Origin: Cordylochernes scorpioides
Lineage: Eukaryota > Arthropoda > Arachnida > Pseudoscorpiones > Chernetidae
Assembly (NCBI GenBank): GCA_030710605.1
Contig: CP092874.1
Coordinates: forward strand, 71,638,555-71,702,554
Length of the DNA: 64,000 bases
Reading direction: 5' to 3'
Below are positions 17,453 to 28,567 of the stretch, in pieces (the stretch's first letter is position 1; each line of letters begins with the position of its first letter). Under the pieces are notes generated by a model. That model did no database searches. It saw nothing but the letters and a program-made list of their open reading frames with translations, and had not been told where the DNA came from. The position numbers and the translations under genes are program-made.

Positions 17453-20400
17453 ATCCTCCCCCTGCCAAGTAATGGACAAATGCGTTTGTGCTATTCATTA
17501 TTCATCTGCCTTTCATCAGTTACTATGAAAGCAGGCCCATTTCTAGCAAAATGCATTTTCCATTACTAGGTGAAGCCAGGTGTACCGAAACCTATAGGGA
17601 AGATAAGGCTAATCAAAATGATGGTATGCTATTCTAGATGTTTATTATTCCGAACATTAGTGGGCATTGTGCATCCTGGCAAAGGGGTTTTATGTGTTAT
17701 TATTCTGTCAGCACACTGTTATCAACATAGGTTATGGGGGACAGTCATATCATATGTATGGAAGTAAGCAAGGTCATCTGTCTTACCATTCATGGGTATA
17801 TATACCACCCTTCCACTTTCTTCTTTGGCCTTGAGGAGTAGGCCCTCCTTGTGGTAAGTCCTCTCAACCCCATCCTTACCTCTTGTGGTGCTGGATTCAT
17901 TGCTACCTTCTTTCTGCTAACAATACAGTTAGAGCATTTCCCTATTACATATTATATATAAAAAATTTTGGGCGCCAAGAAGTCGTTTAGAAATAACTGA
18001 CTAGTCCAACTCCTAAAACATGCCAGCATCTTTATTTAAGTACCAATCAAGACATTCGTGTGGTATAGTTATACATATACAATTAAAGGAAAGGATAATT
18101 ATAGTTAGCTGAAAGAAATATCTTGATACATAATGATTAGCCTATGATATGATGACTTTTGCTAAAAAAAAAAGTTTACAGTAAACAAATTGTGAAAGTA
18201 ATTATTAAATAAGGCACGAAATATGTAATGATAAAATGAATCCTTCCATGTTATATGATGGGTATAATATATATATTGAAGTAAAACATATCATGTAGAT
18301 AGTGATTAAATATGATAAAAATCATCCCATGATAGATGATAAAGAAAACTACTACAAAATTATATATGATGACAAAATATATATACTTATACAAGTAAGA
18401 CGGATAAAAGACAATAAGGATAAAATAGATCATGCCTTGAGGGAAGAATAAGCCATGACAACATGTTAAAAAAAAAATCGCAACATGGCCGGTAAATATT
18501 ACTAATATCATGAATATCCAAGGAAATAAAATTGTTGAAATGAATAGCATATGATTATAATATAATATATATGATATAAAATAATAACATATTCAATAAG
18601 AAAATGAAAACACATCATATATATTTGTGCGCTGAAGGTTCAAGGTTTAGTATCTCAGTTAAGTTTTTTAATCTTATTCAGTCTGGAATCACGAGTTGGT
18701 CACTGGGTAATATTCGTCTATCCCGATCCTACTGGAGGGTGGGTTCTCTCTTGTGTGTTAGATTCCTCAAATTACAATACTCTCTCAACCCAGATGGGTA
18801 CGTCATTTAGAATCTTGGTCAAATGGAACATAGCCCAGACCTCTATTAAACTACACAGTCCATTTAAATCTAGGGTGACAACCGTATGAAGAGAATTTTT
18901 CTGTTTTGGCAGAGCGACTAATCAATTTCTACTATTTTGTTTGTGACTCCGTTTACCTTGTCTCTGGGGTGTGTACAGTTCAGCTACCTCCCCCTTCCAA
19001 GAAATTCATATTACTTTCATCTACTAATATACCCTCTATTCATTGACCTGAATCCTACAAATCTACATCTTATAAATTTGAATTTTATCAATCTGAAATT
19101 TTGGTTCTTTTACAAATTCCTTCAGAATTCTACTCCCTGTATAACTGCTCTTAATTCTACTGTCCTCAATACAACACTTCTAAAACTTTTACTCATTGGC
19201 TCGTTCTGGCGTCTCGTTCGCGGTCCTTATAGTTAACTAATACTTTAAAATCTTATCCTATCATGAAACGAGTTTAAACTCGTTGAAGGTCCTAATAATT
19301 ACTTATTCTGCCTCTCGAATCGGTCTTATGCTCGAATTCATTCCAACAAAACGTATGGCAGGGCGAATCCTTTATTAGAAGAAACTTCCGCTAGCTATGG
19401 GGGATCAAACTGGTACCAAAAAAAAATTCAATAGACGGAAACTACTTCGTCTAGAATAACTGGGCAATCTCTGCCTACATGCCAATCTTACAGGACCTCC
19501 CGTCTAGAACACCCTCACTCCAGCCACGCTAAAAGCGTCGAAACTACGGTGTCAGATCGGTTACCCAAGGTCGCGCCGTTATACCCCAGGTTATACGGCA
19601 TGGCTAAAACAAATCCCCCATCCTGCATAAAATTCAATCTATACCTCTTCGTTTCCTCTAATGAGGAGAAGTTTTGTGGGTTTTCTGGTCTGATCATAAC
19701 CTCCCACAACCTTCCAGTCTGGGAATCGAGATATGATCATTATCTACGACTCTTAAAATTCAAGTTGATATAAATAACAAAGAGTACTTTATTACCCTAG
19801 TAATAGAAATTAAAAAAATTTATACTCCTCCAAAAGGAGACCTAACAAAAATGGAGCGAATATTTTCCTAACAATAGAGTTTTTACAGTCCTGTGAGGCT
19901 ATCGTTCTTAACAAATAAAGAAATCAAAATTGAAAATTGAACCTATTAAATTCCCTAACACTACTCTAAAATAATTTTGGTCTAACAGTATACTAGTTTT
20001 TAACCTTCTTACACATTCATTAAGCCAATCCATTCATACACCCTCCCCCCCTTCATTCACGGCTTGCATACAAACTAAAGTTAGAAATTGCTATAAATGC
20101 CAAAACACTTAATAATCTCTATCAAATAAACCCTAACAATTTCTAAATTCCAGGACTAATTGTGAAATCAAATAAAGTTTTCTAATTAAAACAAATTGGG
20201 AACTAAAGCCCTAGGTTACTCAAAGAAAATGCCTCTGTACAAGCTCTATATATACTAACACTTTATACTCGATAAATGATTGTTAACAATAATTGTTAAC
20301 AATTCTAAATAATCTGGAAGCTAACCTACCAAAAAAAAAAGAATCAGTGTAACTTCAAAAACTGCCCTTGCCTTGACACTAAGCGACTTTTCACGACAAT

Positions 20401-20986
20401 TCTATAAAGACACACACAAATTATAATGGTGAATAAAGGACCATTAAACGTGACACCTCATAAAAGCGGAATTGAGTCATTCCCCTAGCCACCGTGGGTG
20501 AAGTCACTTTCTTCTTACTTCCTCGTGCGTCTGCCCCCTTTGCAGTAGTCCGACCTCAACACTCTATTGAAAGATGGATTTATAGGGTTTACGATTCACT
20601 ACCCAACACTAGCATTCTCAAGTGCTTTCCGAGGATCGACTACGGTCTGGGCCTACTTAACTTCTACCCCTGGCTTAGGGTCCCTATACTTCACAACTTT
20701 ACTCTGAAAGATTGACCTTTCATGTCCTCATTAGAAACCTATTTCAAAGCTACTACCTGAAGGCCAGGGATTATAGGGTTTCTGAATTACCCAACACAAG
20801 CCATAGGATGCCTATTAGGTTTGTTGTTTTAGACATAGCCCCCCTCTAAGTTGTGATTTCCTACACCTTCCTTCACCTATTACTCCTGATAATAACTAAA
20901 ATTTCAGATTTACACTAAATAGTTAATTCACAATGGTATACATTATTCTCATTGGTCTTCGAAACTCGGGTTTTAACAAGAAATAG

Positions 20987-21017
<31 letters not shown>

Positions 21018-21119
21018 GGAATCCTAATGAAGTTCTACTTAAAAAAAAAAAAAAAGGTTGAAATCTCTAAACTTCTGATTCTATCGAGCTGATTCTCCGT
21101 ACACACTCCAAAATCCTAG
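17453..21119. other. Gypsy-2 3' noncoding region
   Basis: 3.7 kb between integrase and the 3' LTR, AT-rich. No envelope-like frame on the minus strand; the longest frames (about 99 codons at 18251-18550 and 18937-19236) are AT-bias artefacts. A-runs occur at 20994-21017 and 21041-21055. The purine tract next to the LTR is at 17453-17470 (minus strand). Confidence 0.6.
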
Positions 21120-22655
21120 TTAGAGGCGACAGTCTAAGCAGAATTTACACTGTGTGGGCCTTTTCACCCTTGTAGACCTGCGTAAAGTTAAACTGTTCAC
21201 ACTAACTCTGTCAACTTCCCCTCGTCTCATTACTTCTGAGTTCGCTCTGGTTGTCACCCCTTGTGGAACCACTACATTAACAGACCTATTAGGGAGATAA
21301 GCTGGACCTGTAAGATGAATCCAATGATCTTCATCACTGGAACTTTGACTTGAATTACCATCACTAGTCTCCTCCTCCTCTGTGGGGAAAATCCTAATTG
21401 GTATATGGTATTGTTTTAACCTATCTATATGGTATTTATCCAAATTCCCAGTTTCTAGATTCTTCAAGAGATATACAGTATCACCAGCTCTTTTTAGTAC
21501 CTCATATGGACCCCCATACCTTGGCTCAAATTTGTGACGCCCCTTCGTCTCATGCATTCTCTCCACTAGGACTAAGTCCCCGTTATTGAAAGTTCTCAGC
21601 CTTTTGTTTTCGAACTTAATCCTAGCTTCTTCCTGTTCATTCAAGTAGGTTTGCCTTACTACCTCTCTTATCTTCTCGACCTCCTCTGTTAGTTCCCGCT
21701 CGTAGAAGGCTGCCGTTTGAGCAATCAAATCTTCGCTTACAGGACTTTGTCCCGCTTCCTGAAAGGGTTGCGGGAGCCTCAGCTCATGTCCGAAGACGAG
21801 TTTCGCTGGCGTAAATCCTGTACTAGAATGTTCAGTGGTTCTGATAGCTAAAGCTACCATGGGTAAGATGTCATCCCAATTAGAACCTGCCTCACACCTA
21901 CGCAAAGATTCAATTACTGTTCTGTTGAGCCTTTCTACAGCGCCATTACTTTGAGGTCTCCAAGCAGTGGTGTTCACTGCACTTACCCCCATGGCCTTGC
22001 AAATCCCTTTGAAAATACAGCTAATGAATGCCGAACCCCGGTCCGAAAGTATAGTTTTCGGTACTCCAAAGATAGTAATTACGCTTTCCAACAGCGCTTT
22101 AACCACTGTACTGGCACACTGGTCTCTTGTAGGTATTAAAATAGGGAATTTGGTAAATAAATCGACTATGGTCAGGATGCTAGAATGTCCTTTGGAAGTC
22201 CTCTCTAAGGGTCCTATGAAGTCTAGAGCAAGATGCTCAAATGGTTTTCCAGGCCTGAAGTGGGGAGCATTACCAGCCTTGGTTACACCTTGATTTGAGA
22301 GCTGGCAACCCTCGCATCTGTATATATAGTTTCGGACCTGTGTCCTCATACCCGGCCAATAATAATCGTCCTTCAGCCTTCTCATTACCTTCTTGACCCC
22401 AAAATGACCTCCCGTCGGAACGTCGTGGTGATATTTAATCACCATCTCCCTAATGTCTGACGGAACCACCTTCACCCAGATACCCCCACTGTTCTTAGAC
22501 ACGAGGTAACCCTCGTGCATTTTATAATCCTTATTTTTATAAGTTACAGTCTCGGTAGACCGTCTGTCACCTATTAGTTTCAATAAGGGGGCCCATTTCT
22601 TGTCCTTAAGCAAACCTTCCCACGTCCGATCACTATCTATCAAGGGGGGGCCCAC
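21120..22655 (-). CDS. Gypsy-2 integrase
   Basis: 511-codon frame on the minus strand. N-terminal HHCC finger: H.HD.P..GHFGVKK, then CEGCQLSN. The DDE core has LDFIGPLERTSKGH, LSDRGSAFIS and NGAVERLNR, about 35 residues between the second D and the E. The C-terminal domain has NGDLVLVERM and GGPYEVLKR. A serine-rich acidic tail (EEEETSDGNSSQSSSDEDH) follows, then a basic end; no chromodomain. It overlaps the upstream RT/RNase H frame by 23 bp across a 7-G run (22644-22650), so it is translated only if the frame is corrected or the run is an assembly error. Confidence 0.92.
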   Translation of the reverse strand: MGPPLIDSDRTWEGLLKDKKWAPLLKLIGDRRSTETVTYKNKDYKMHEGYLVSKNSGGIWVKVVPSDIREMVIKYHHDVPTGGHFGVKKVMRRLKDDYYWPGMRTQVRNYIYRCEGCQLSNQGVTKAGNAPHFRPGKPFEHLALDFIGPLERTSKGHSSILTIVDLFTKFPILIPTRDQCASTVVKALLESVITIFGVPKTILSDRGSAFISCIFKGICKAMGVSAVNTTAWRPQSNGAVERLNRTVIESLRRCEAGSNWDDILPMVALAIRTTEHSSTGFTPAKLVFGHELRLPQPFQEAGQSPVSEDLIAQTAAFYERELTEEVEKIREVVRQTYLNEQEEARIKFENKRLRTFNNGDLVLVERMHETKGRHKFEPRYGGPYEVLKRAGDTVYLLKNLETGNLDKYHIDRLKQYHIPIRIFPTEEEETSDGNSSQSSSDEDHWIHLTGPAYLPNRSVNVVVPQGVTTRANSEVMRRGEVDRVSVNSLTLRRSTRVKRPTQCKFCLDCRL

Positions 22656-24648
22656 GATTTTTAATTACTGCGGCCACAACTCTCTTATCTCGTGATGGTT
22701 CAGGATCATCCTCACACGGGAACCTACTGAGGAAGTCGGCTACCGTGTTTTCTTTCCCCGGGACATACACAAATGTCACATTGAAGTCTTGGATGATCTC
22801 TGCCCATCTAGACAATCGAGCGTTCTTATAATCAGACCCCTTGTTATAAGTGATCGGTTTGTGATCGGTATGCACCTCAACCTTACTGCCAGCCAGGAGG
22901 TGTTTAAAGTGCTGCAGAGACAACACTACGGCATAAGCCTCCTTTTCGATTGTGGAATAGCGAGTTTCGGGGCCTATCAACCGTTTGCTATAGTAAGCTA
23001 TTGGCTTGACAACCCCGTCTATCTCCTGTTGGAGACAAGCGCCAACCGCTATTCCACTGGCGTCTGTATTGAGGATAAATGGTCGCCCTATCATTGGATG
23101 AGCCAGTAAAGGCTCACTGGTTAGTACTTGTTTTATGGTCTCAAAGGCTGTCTGCTCTATTGTACCCCAAGTGAATCTTCGCCCCTTTCTCAATAAGTTA
23201 CTTAGTGGAGCTAGGAGTTCACCTGCGTTGGGTATGAAGCGCCTGTAGTAGTTTACAGTACCCAAAAGACTTCTGACCCCCCTGATGTTGTGGGGACGTT
23301 TCAAATCCCTGAGAGCCGCGACATTATCCCACATGGGTTTTATCCCATCCTGATCAATTACATGACCGAGGTAATCTACAGAGCCCTTGAAGAAATAACT
23401 CTTCCCACGCCTAGCCTTTAGATTAAAGCGACTCAGGCGTTCGAGTACAGCGGCAAGGTCCGCCACATGCTGCTCATGAGAGTCGCTGTAGACGATGACA
23501 TCATCGATGTACAAACGAACGCATTTATACAACAAATCCCCTAGGACCAAATTCATGGCCCATTGGAAGATCTGAGCTGAGTTCTTCGCTCCTTGTGGTA
23601 GACGTGTGAAACGATATCTCCCCCAGGGCAGAGAGAAAGTGAAATAATCTCTATCACCCTCCGGGATGCGAATCTGGAAAAATCCAGAGGTCAAGTCTAA
23701 TGTGCTGAAGACCTTTGCGCCTGCAAAAGCACGCAGGTTGTCTTCAACGCGAGGTATTGGGAACGGGAAGAATTCTGTCACCTCATTAATTAATCGCAGG
23801 TCCATTGTAATGCGGACGCTGCCGTCTGTTTTAGCAACAGGGAATAGGGGAGAATTCCATAAGGATGTACTCCCCTCGATAATTCCAGCTTCTTCCAATT
23901 CGTCTACTAAGGCCTTCACCTTTGAGACCAGCTTATTTGGGATCGGATACTGACGTCTATAGACTGGCTTTCCAGTCAGTATCTTTAACTTAGGGGCAAT
24001 GATGGTTGACCCATCGCCCATATCGGAGATGTCGTCACAGAAACAGTGACTATATGCCCTAAGGACGTCTTCCCCTGTCCTGATTTTATGTAGAGGTATA
24101 CTGGGTGGTCTGACAGGCACCTCACTGGCCTGTAACGAGGACAGGAAGGCCGACTTAGTCGGTTCTTCGTCCTGCTCAAAGTCTGATCTGACGCTTCCAT
24201 CATGGTTGAGAGTGAGTCTTAGAGCCTTGAATCCTGGCATACCTAGGATTCCATCAAAGCCTAGCCCACCTAGATGGCAGTATTCAAATGTTGTTTTTAC
24301 TTCCCTGATGGGTTTTCCCCTGATATAGGCCCTAACCTCTATTAACTCACTCCCCAGTGACCTTAACTCACTCCCACTAATCCCCTTAAGGAAGGTGGGT
24401 TTACCCAAACCTTCAGCGCTAATATCCAAGGAATCTATATTTACAATGTTGGCCTCTGAGCCTGTATCGATAATTAGTCTGATAGTCCTATTACTCAGAG
24501 ACCAACCTTTATCTACAAATGTACAAGTGATTACAGGTAGGCCGGCTAGAGTTCCCCCATTCCCTGCTTTGAGGCAAGCCGGACCTATTTTTTTGTCATG
24601 GCTGTGCAAATTCTTGCCATGTGGCCTGTCTCCCCGCATCTGAAGCAC
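22633..24648 (-). CDS. Gypsy-2 protease, reverse transcriptase and RNase H
   Basis: 671-codon frame. Protease: LIIDTGSEANIVN near residue 60. RT: ITMDLRLINEVT, FSTLDLTSGFFQI, RLPQGAKNSAQIF, catalytic YIDD (RLYIDDVIVYSD) and LGTVNYYRRF. RNase H: FILNTDASGIAVGACL through EVHTDHKPI and VADFLSRF. The frame overlaps gag by 64 bp in the -1 frame. An A AAA AAA T run at the overlap fits -1 ribosomal frameshifting, so no separate start is needed. The C-terminus falls into the 7-G run ahead of integrase. Confidence 0.93.
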   Translation of the reverse strand: MLQMRGDRPHGKNLHSHDKKIGPACLKAGNGGTLAGLPVITCTFVDKGWSLSNRTIRLIIDTGSEANIVNIDSLDISAEGLGKPTFLKGISGSELRSLGSELIEVRAYIRGKPIREVKTTFEYCHLGGLGFDGILGMPGFKALRLTLNHDGSVRSDFEQDEEPTKSAFLSSLQASEVPVRPPSIPLHKIRTGEDVLRAYSHCFCDDISDMGDGSTIIAPKLKILTGKPVYRRQYPIPNKLVSKVKALVDELEEAGIIEGSTSLWNSPLFPVAKTDGSVRITMDLRLINEVTEFFPFPIPRVEDNLRAFAGAKVFSTLDLTSGFFQIRIPEGDRDYFTFSLPWGRYRFTRLPQGAKNSAQIFQWAMNLVLGDLLYKCVRLYIDDVIVYSDSHEQHVADLAAVLERLSRFNLKARRGKSYFFKGSVDYLGHVIDQDGIKPMWDNVAALRDLKRPHNIRGVRSLLGTVNYYRRFIPNAGELLAPLSNLLRKGRRFTWGTIEQTAFETIKQVLTSEPLLAHPMIGRPFILNTDASGIAVGACLQQEIDGVVKPIAYYSKRLIGPETRYSTIEKEAYAVVLSLQHFKHLLAGSKVEVHTDHKPITYNKGSDYKNARLSRWAEIIQDFNVTFVYVPGKENTVADFLSRFPCEDDPEPSRDKRVVAAVIKNRGPPLDR

Positions 24649-25565
24649 CTGATGGGTGTCCGCGTTGCTTCGGGGCCCTCATACCCCCTTGGCGCTCCTC
24701 CCTTGGTTGTTGTTGGAGGGCCTTCCTTGCGCTGTTCTTGTGGGGCTCTACCGTTGGGGTTCTGTCGGGGTCTCTCCTGCCTGGTCCCTTGTATAGTGGG
24801 CTGGTTGTTCTGAGCGGAACCTCCTCTCCGCTGGAAACCTCTGGCCTGGTTGGTGTCCCACCTGTTTCCCATATTCATCCTGGGTTGCTCCCTGTGGGTC
24901 CTCCTCAGGTCCTGGTTTTCCGTCTCCAGGTTCTTTAACTTGGATTCCAGCCGGGCCATCTGGCTCGTCAACTCCCTCAACTTCCTGGCACTCCCCTCTT
25001 CATCTTCCATTTGGCATCTGGAGTACTCGTCATCCCTTTCTTCGATCTGGTGGAGACTGCTCACAATTACCTCCCATGACTCATTCTGGAGTTGGTGGGC
25101 TCTCTGCCACAGGTTTGGACAGAGTCCAGTGAGGAAGATATCAGCGACCTCAGTGATGTCGATCCTCAGGCCATCTGACTCGGCTTCTGAGGCAAGGCTC
25201 CGCACTCTGTTCGCGTATTCCTTAACCTTTTCTCCGGGCCTTTGTCTACAGGAGAAGAACTTCTTCCTGGCTTCTCTCTTGGGGGCCCTCCTGGAGAATC
25301 TCTGTTCCAGGTTTTCCTTTAATTCGTTGTATCCCAGTTTGATCTGGGAGGCCTGGAGGGCGAACTCTCTCGCAGCTCCTCGAAGGTGATTGTCCAGGAG
25401 GATCCTCCTCCTAGAATCATCCAGGGCTTTCACATCGTAGACCAATTCGAAGTCCCGGATGAACTTGTCGAATGGTATGAGCCCATTTCCCTCAAACTTC
25501 TCCAAATGGTATAGCGCAGACGGCAACGGCGTCTGGCTGGGTGAGGGGTCATCTCCAGGGTGCAT
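24585..25565 (-). CDS. Gypsy-2 Gag
   Basis: 326-residue frame starting MHPGDDPSPSQT. Residues 20-170 resemble the retrotransposon Gag fold (YHLEKFEGNG, then LRGAAREFA and EYANRVRSLA). A predicted coiled coil follows near residues 190-225 (KLRELTSQMARLESKLKNLE). A Pro/Gln/Gly-rich linker then leads to one CCHC zinc knuckle, CFRCGETGHMARIC, close to the C-terminus. It stops directly in the A7 run that begins the shift into Pol. Confidence 0.9.
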   Translation of the reverse strand: MHPGDDPSPSQTPLPSALYHLEKFEGNGLIPFDKFIRDFELVYDVKALDDSRRRILLDNHLRGAAREFALQASQIKLGYNELKENLEQRFSRRAPKREARKKFFSCRQRPGEKVKEYANRVRSLASEAESDGLRIDITEVADIFLTGLCPNLWQRAHQLQNESWEVIVSSLHQIEERDDEYSRCQMEDEEGSARKLRELTSQMARLESKLKNLETENQDLRRTHREQPRMNMGNRWDTNQARGFQRRGGSAQNNQPTIQGTRQERPRQNPNGRAPQEQRKEGPPTTTKGGAPRGYEGPEATRTPIRCFRCGETGHMARICTAMTKK

Positions 25566-27600
25566 GGTTCTCTCTCAGTCTGCTGTCTGAAATATTCCAG
25601 ATTAGTAGTGGGGATTGGAGAAGAGAATCTCATGTATTAATGGGGGCAGGGAACCGAGGGGTGAAAGATGGGTTCATGGCCCAAAAGGGAAAGGAAATGG
25701 GAGAGGTACATGTTCATCCATGTGGGTGGATAGTAATCTTAGATCAATGCTCTTTCTGGGTGTATTGAAACTAACTAGCCATGATGGTAGGGGCGCTGTT
25801 CTCACTGCCTCTACTGTACATCAGAATGAACTATAATTATTACTAGTGTATTATTATTCCAACAGCCTATGACCTTTAAACCTTTATACCTTCATATACA
25901 CTCGACGGGGTAGTCACCTTGTTAAAAAAAAAAATCTATAATGTCATAGATCAGCTAGGGGGAGAACATAACAAAATTGTGCGAATAGTCTGTTTCAACT
26001 ACTGATTGTAAGCATATTAAACTCGTTCTCTTTAGGTTGGCTCGCTCATTCATCTTCAATCTACTTTCAATAGTCATATTGAGTTCACATGGATGCTAGA
26101 TGTAAACTGTATCAAAATAGTGTAGTTTTCTAGTTTCCGAATTATATGACAGTTAGAGAAAGAAACAAACATTCTGGAAATATCTCGCACTGGCTACTAT
26201 TAAAAAAAATTGAATGGGGTACAGCTCTGATCTTACAGGATACCTCATGGCTCATAGAATTGAATCGCTCATTTCTCACTAAAATATTCACACAGGGTAT
26301 GGAGGTCTCCAGCGGTTCTATAGCTATTGGTCAACTAAATTAATTAATGGCAGGAATTGAAGCTAGTTTAAATGCTCATGTGCTGTTTTGTCATGCGTCT
26401 TTATGTCATCTGCACAGGAAAGTGTCGCCTCAAGGACCTAATTCTGGGACTAACATCCGCTGCACATTTCAGGAAGGAGTGGTCGTCCATACAATAGCAA
26501 GATATCATTTTGCTGCCAATGTACAATGTTGAGCATTTTCCATGTCGTCATTTTGTCGATCCCCAATCTTCTAGGGTGTTTCTTTAAGCATTTCACGATG
26601 TCATTTAATGCTTCATGCGATCCCGCCCGGCATTCAATAAGTAAGTATTTGATCGTACCACCTCCAGGAGACCATCCCATTGCGGCCGAATCATTTCCAC
26701 CCAACTTATAACGCCGTCCATATCGCGTAATTGAAATTAGTGTAAAACTCAAAGAATAAGACCTTAATCTCTTAATTCTTTACTAATTTCAGTTGGCTCA
26801 ACATAAATCTTCTCAATTATTAATTTAGTACAGTGGCGTGACATGTCACACTTCTTCTAGTTCTTTCGCAAGCTCGATTAATCCCAGTGGAAACCCGTCC
26901 AGGCGTCAATCCCGTGCTAACCCGTCATGCATGACTTCAAATTTGGAAATTATTAGACCTGAATATTTGCAGTGGCATCTGCTTCCACTGAAAGTATTTA
27001 AGACACAAGGCTGCCTCTTTAAATCACTGTCTTTACTCCCACATGCCTGTGTAAACTTTAACCATGACTTTATCAATTCTCAAAATTCTGCCTATCGAGT
27101 ATCCTGAGAATCAATGTTCTTCTTGTCTACGGCGGATTATCACAGTAATTGTTCCCTAGAGTTATCTGCGTCGAGTGGTCAGTCTGTACTACTAATTCTC
27201 CACTCTAACTCTAGGACTCTTCTATCTACTCGGGCTGTTCAAAAATTTTCAAGACAGTTGTTCAAATCCCCAATGATAATCTGCTAAATTTCGATAATTA
27301 TTGGAATTCTCATTAAACAGAATAACTACACCTTTCTGACACAGAAATATCCAGCATCAAGATATAGCGCACCGTCCAATTTCTTTATTTCAAGACGGTG
27401 TCAAATTACAACTGAAGGAACATACTAAACATATAACTGGTTTAAATTTCATGTAATCTCATCATGCCTTCTGCTGGCAAATATTTACTGTAAAAATTCA
27501 ATACTATCAAGATGGTTTTATTTGTCTTCATCTAAAAAAAAAAATGTTTCAGAAATAGAGTCTTGGAAATCTCTACTAAAGACAAAAATTATACATTTGT
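25566..27600. other. Gypsy-2 5' leader region
   Basis: Leader between the primer-binding site and gag. A 100-codon minus frame at 26450-26752 (containing WSPGGGTIKYLLIECRAG) and an 89-codon plus frame at 26838-27107 are not recognised. They may be relics of a nested element; I see no functional gene. Confidence 0.5.
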
Positions 27601-28262
27601 CAATTCAGGATAACCTTCCCTTGTCAGAGTGTATACAGCTGCCAAGCCAAAATACGCAGGGGAGACAGGAAGGAGAGTCAGCAATAGAATATATGAACAT
27701 AGACGCAACGTTATTAATCAAGACAATAGGTCTCTAATTTTCCAATACTGCAAAGGAACAGGTCACACTTTCGCATTAGGAGAACCTAGAATACATTACA
27801 ATAACATAAACAGCAAATATCAAAGGCTTATAATTGATTTTCTATTATTCAGAAAACACAATAGCATTAATAGAAAATAGATTTGCCCGAAACATATAAC
27901 ACAATATATCCTAGTACCAGCTAATAATATCAACAATAATATAAGTAACTTATATGTAATAGCCAATAACTATTATAAAACTACTTAAATAATAGAATTT
28001 CTAACCTATAAGATAATTCATAGAATATAGCAAACAATAGTAGAATATGTGTAATACCTTAATCAAAAAAATATGTCTTAAGAAAACAAATAATATGCAA
28101 AACTTCCTAATGTATATATATATATGTACATAGAATCATAATAGTTTTAGCATCAGGCGACGTTATATTTTCTTGATATATTGTATATGTTTCTCCTGTA
28201 GAAGGGCGGACAAGCTCGAAAGCTCGAGAAGACCAGAATAAAAGATACTCATCCCCATAGAC
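27601..28262 (+). pseudogene. Penelope-like fragment PLE-3 (GIY-YIG and 3' end)
   Basis: Frame 27629-27880 encodes the rear of a GIY-YIG domain: KYAGETGRRVSNRIYEHRRN, then DNRSLIFQYCKGTGHTF and HNSINRK. This is the same layout as PLE-1 with different residues, so a third PLE family. The 3' UTR runs to about 28262 and includes GAAAGCTCGAG after a short hairpin, a remnant of the PLE ribozyme-like end. The RT and GIY start are missing. It lies inside the Gypsy-2 leader. Confidence 0.75.
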
Positions 28263-28543
28263 GTTTTACTTTGATATCAGAAATCAATGATAATATTAAG
28301 GTTTTTGCCACAAACAATGTGAATCGTAAAAGACAGCGGCGAGAGATGCGGTATACACCGCCTCAACATAACTTTCATTGCCTGATAAAATGCCAGTGAA
28401 ACGGAAAGCGTAAATTAAAATTCACGATTTATAATAGACTGTTAATCTCAGGATGCGTGGACTACTTCACCAATACTTAAAAATAGTATGGCTTTTCATT
28501 AGGTATATATTTCTAAAGTATAGGGGAAGAAACATATACTAAA

Positions 28544-28566
28544 TTCGAGCCCCGCGGCGGGCGACA
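28544..28566 (-). other. Gypsy-2 primer-binding site
   Basis: One base inside the 5' LTR. The plus strand reads TTCGAGCCCCGCGGCGGGCG then ACA, which looks like the 3' end of a tRNA (T-loop TTCGAGC through to CA). It most resembles tRNA-Lys with about four mismatches, judged from memory. Confidence 0.6.
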
Positions 28567-28567
28567 T

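Noticed and set aside
18251-19236. Frames of about 99 codons in Gypsy-2 3' region as an envelope gene
   Set aside because: Low-complexity hydrophobic or AT-biased, on mixed strands, no signal peptide plus furin-like or fusion features.
26450-26752. 100-codon minus frame in the Gypsy-2 leader as an accessory gene
   Set aside because: No recognisable motif, not next to the other genes, and no sign of conservation within the window.
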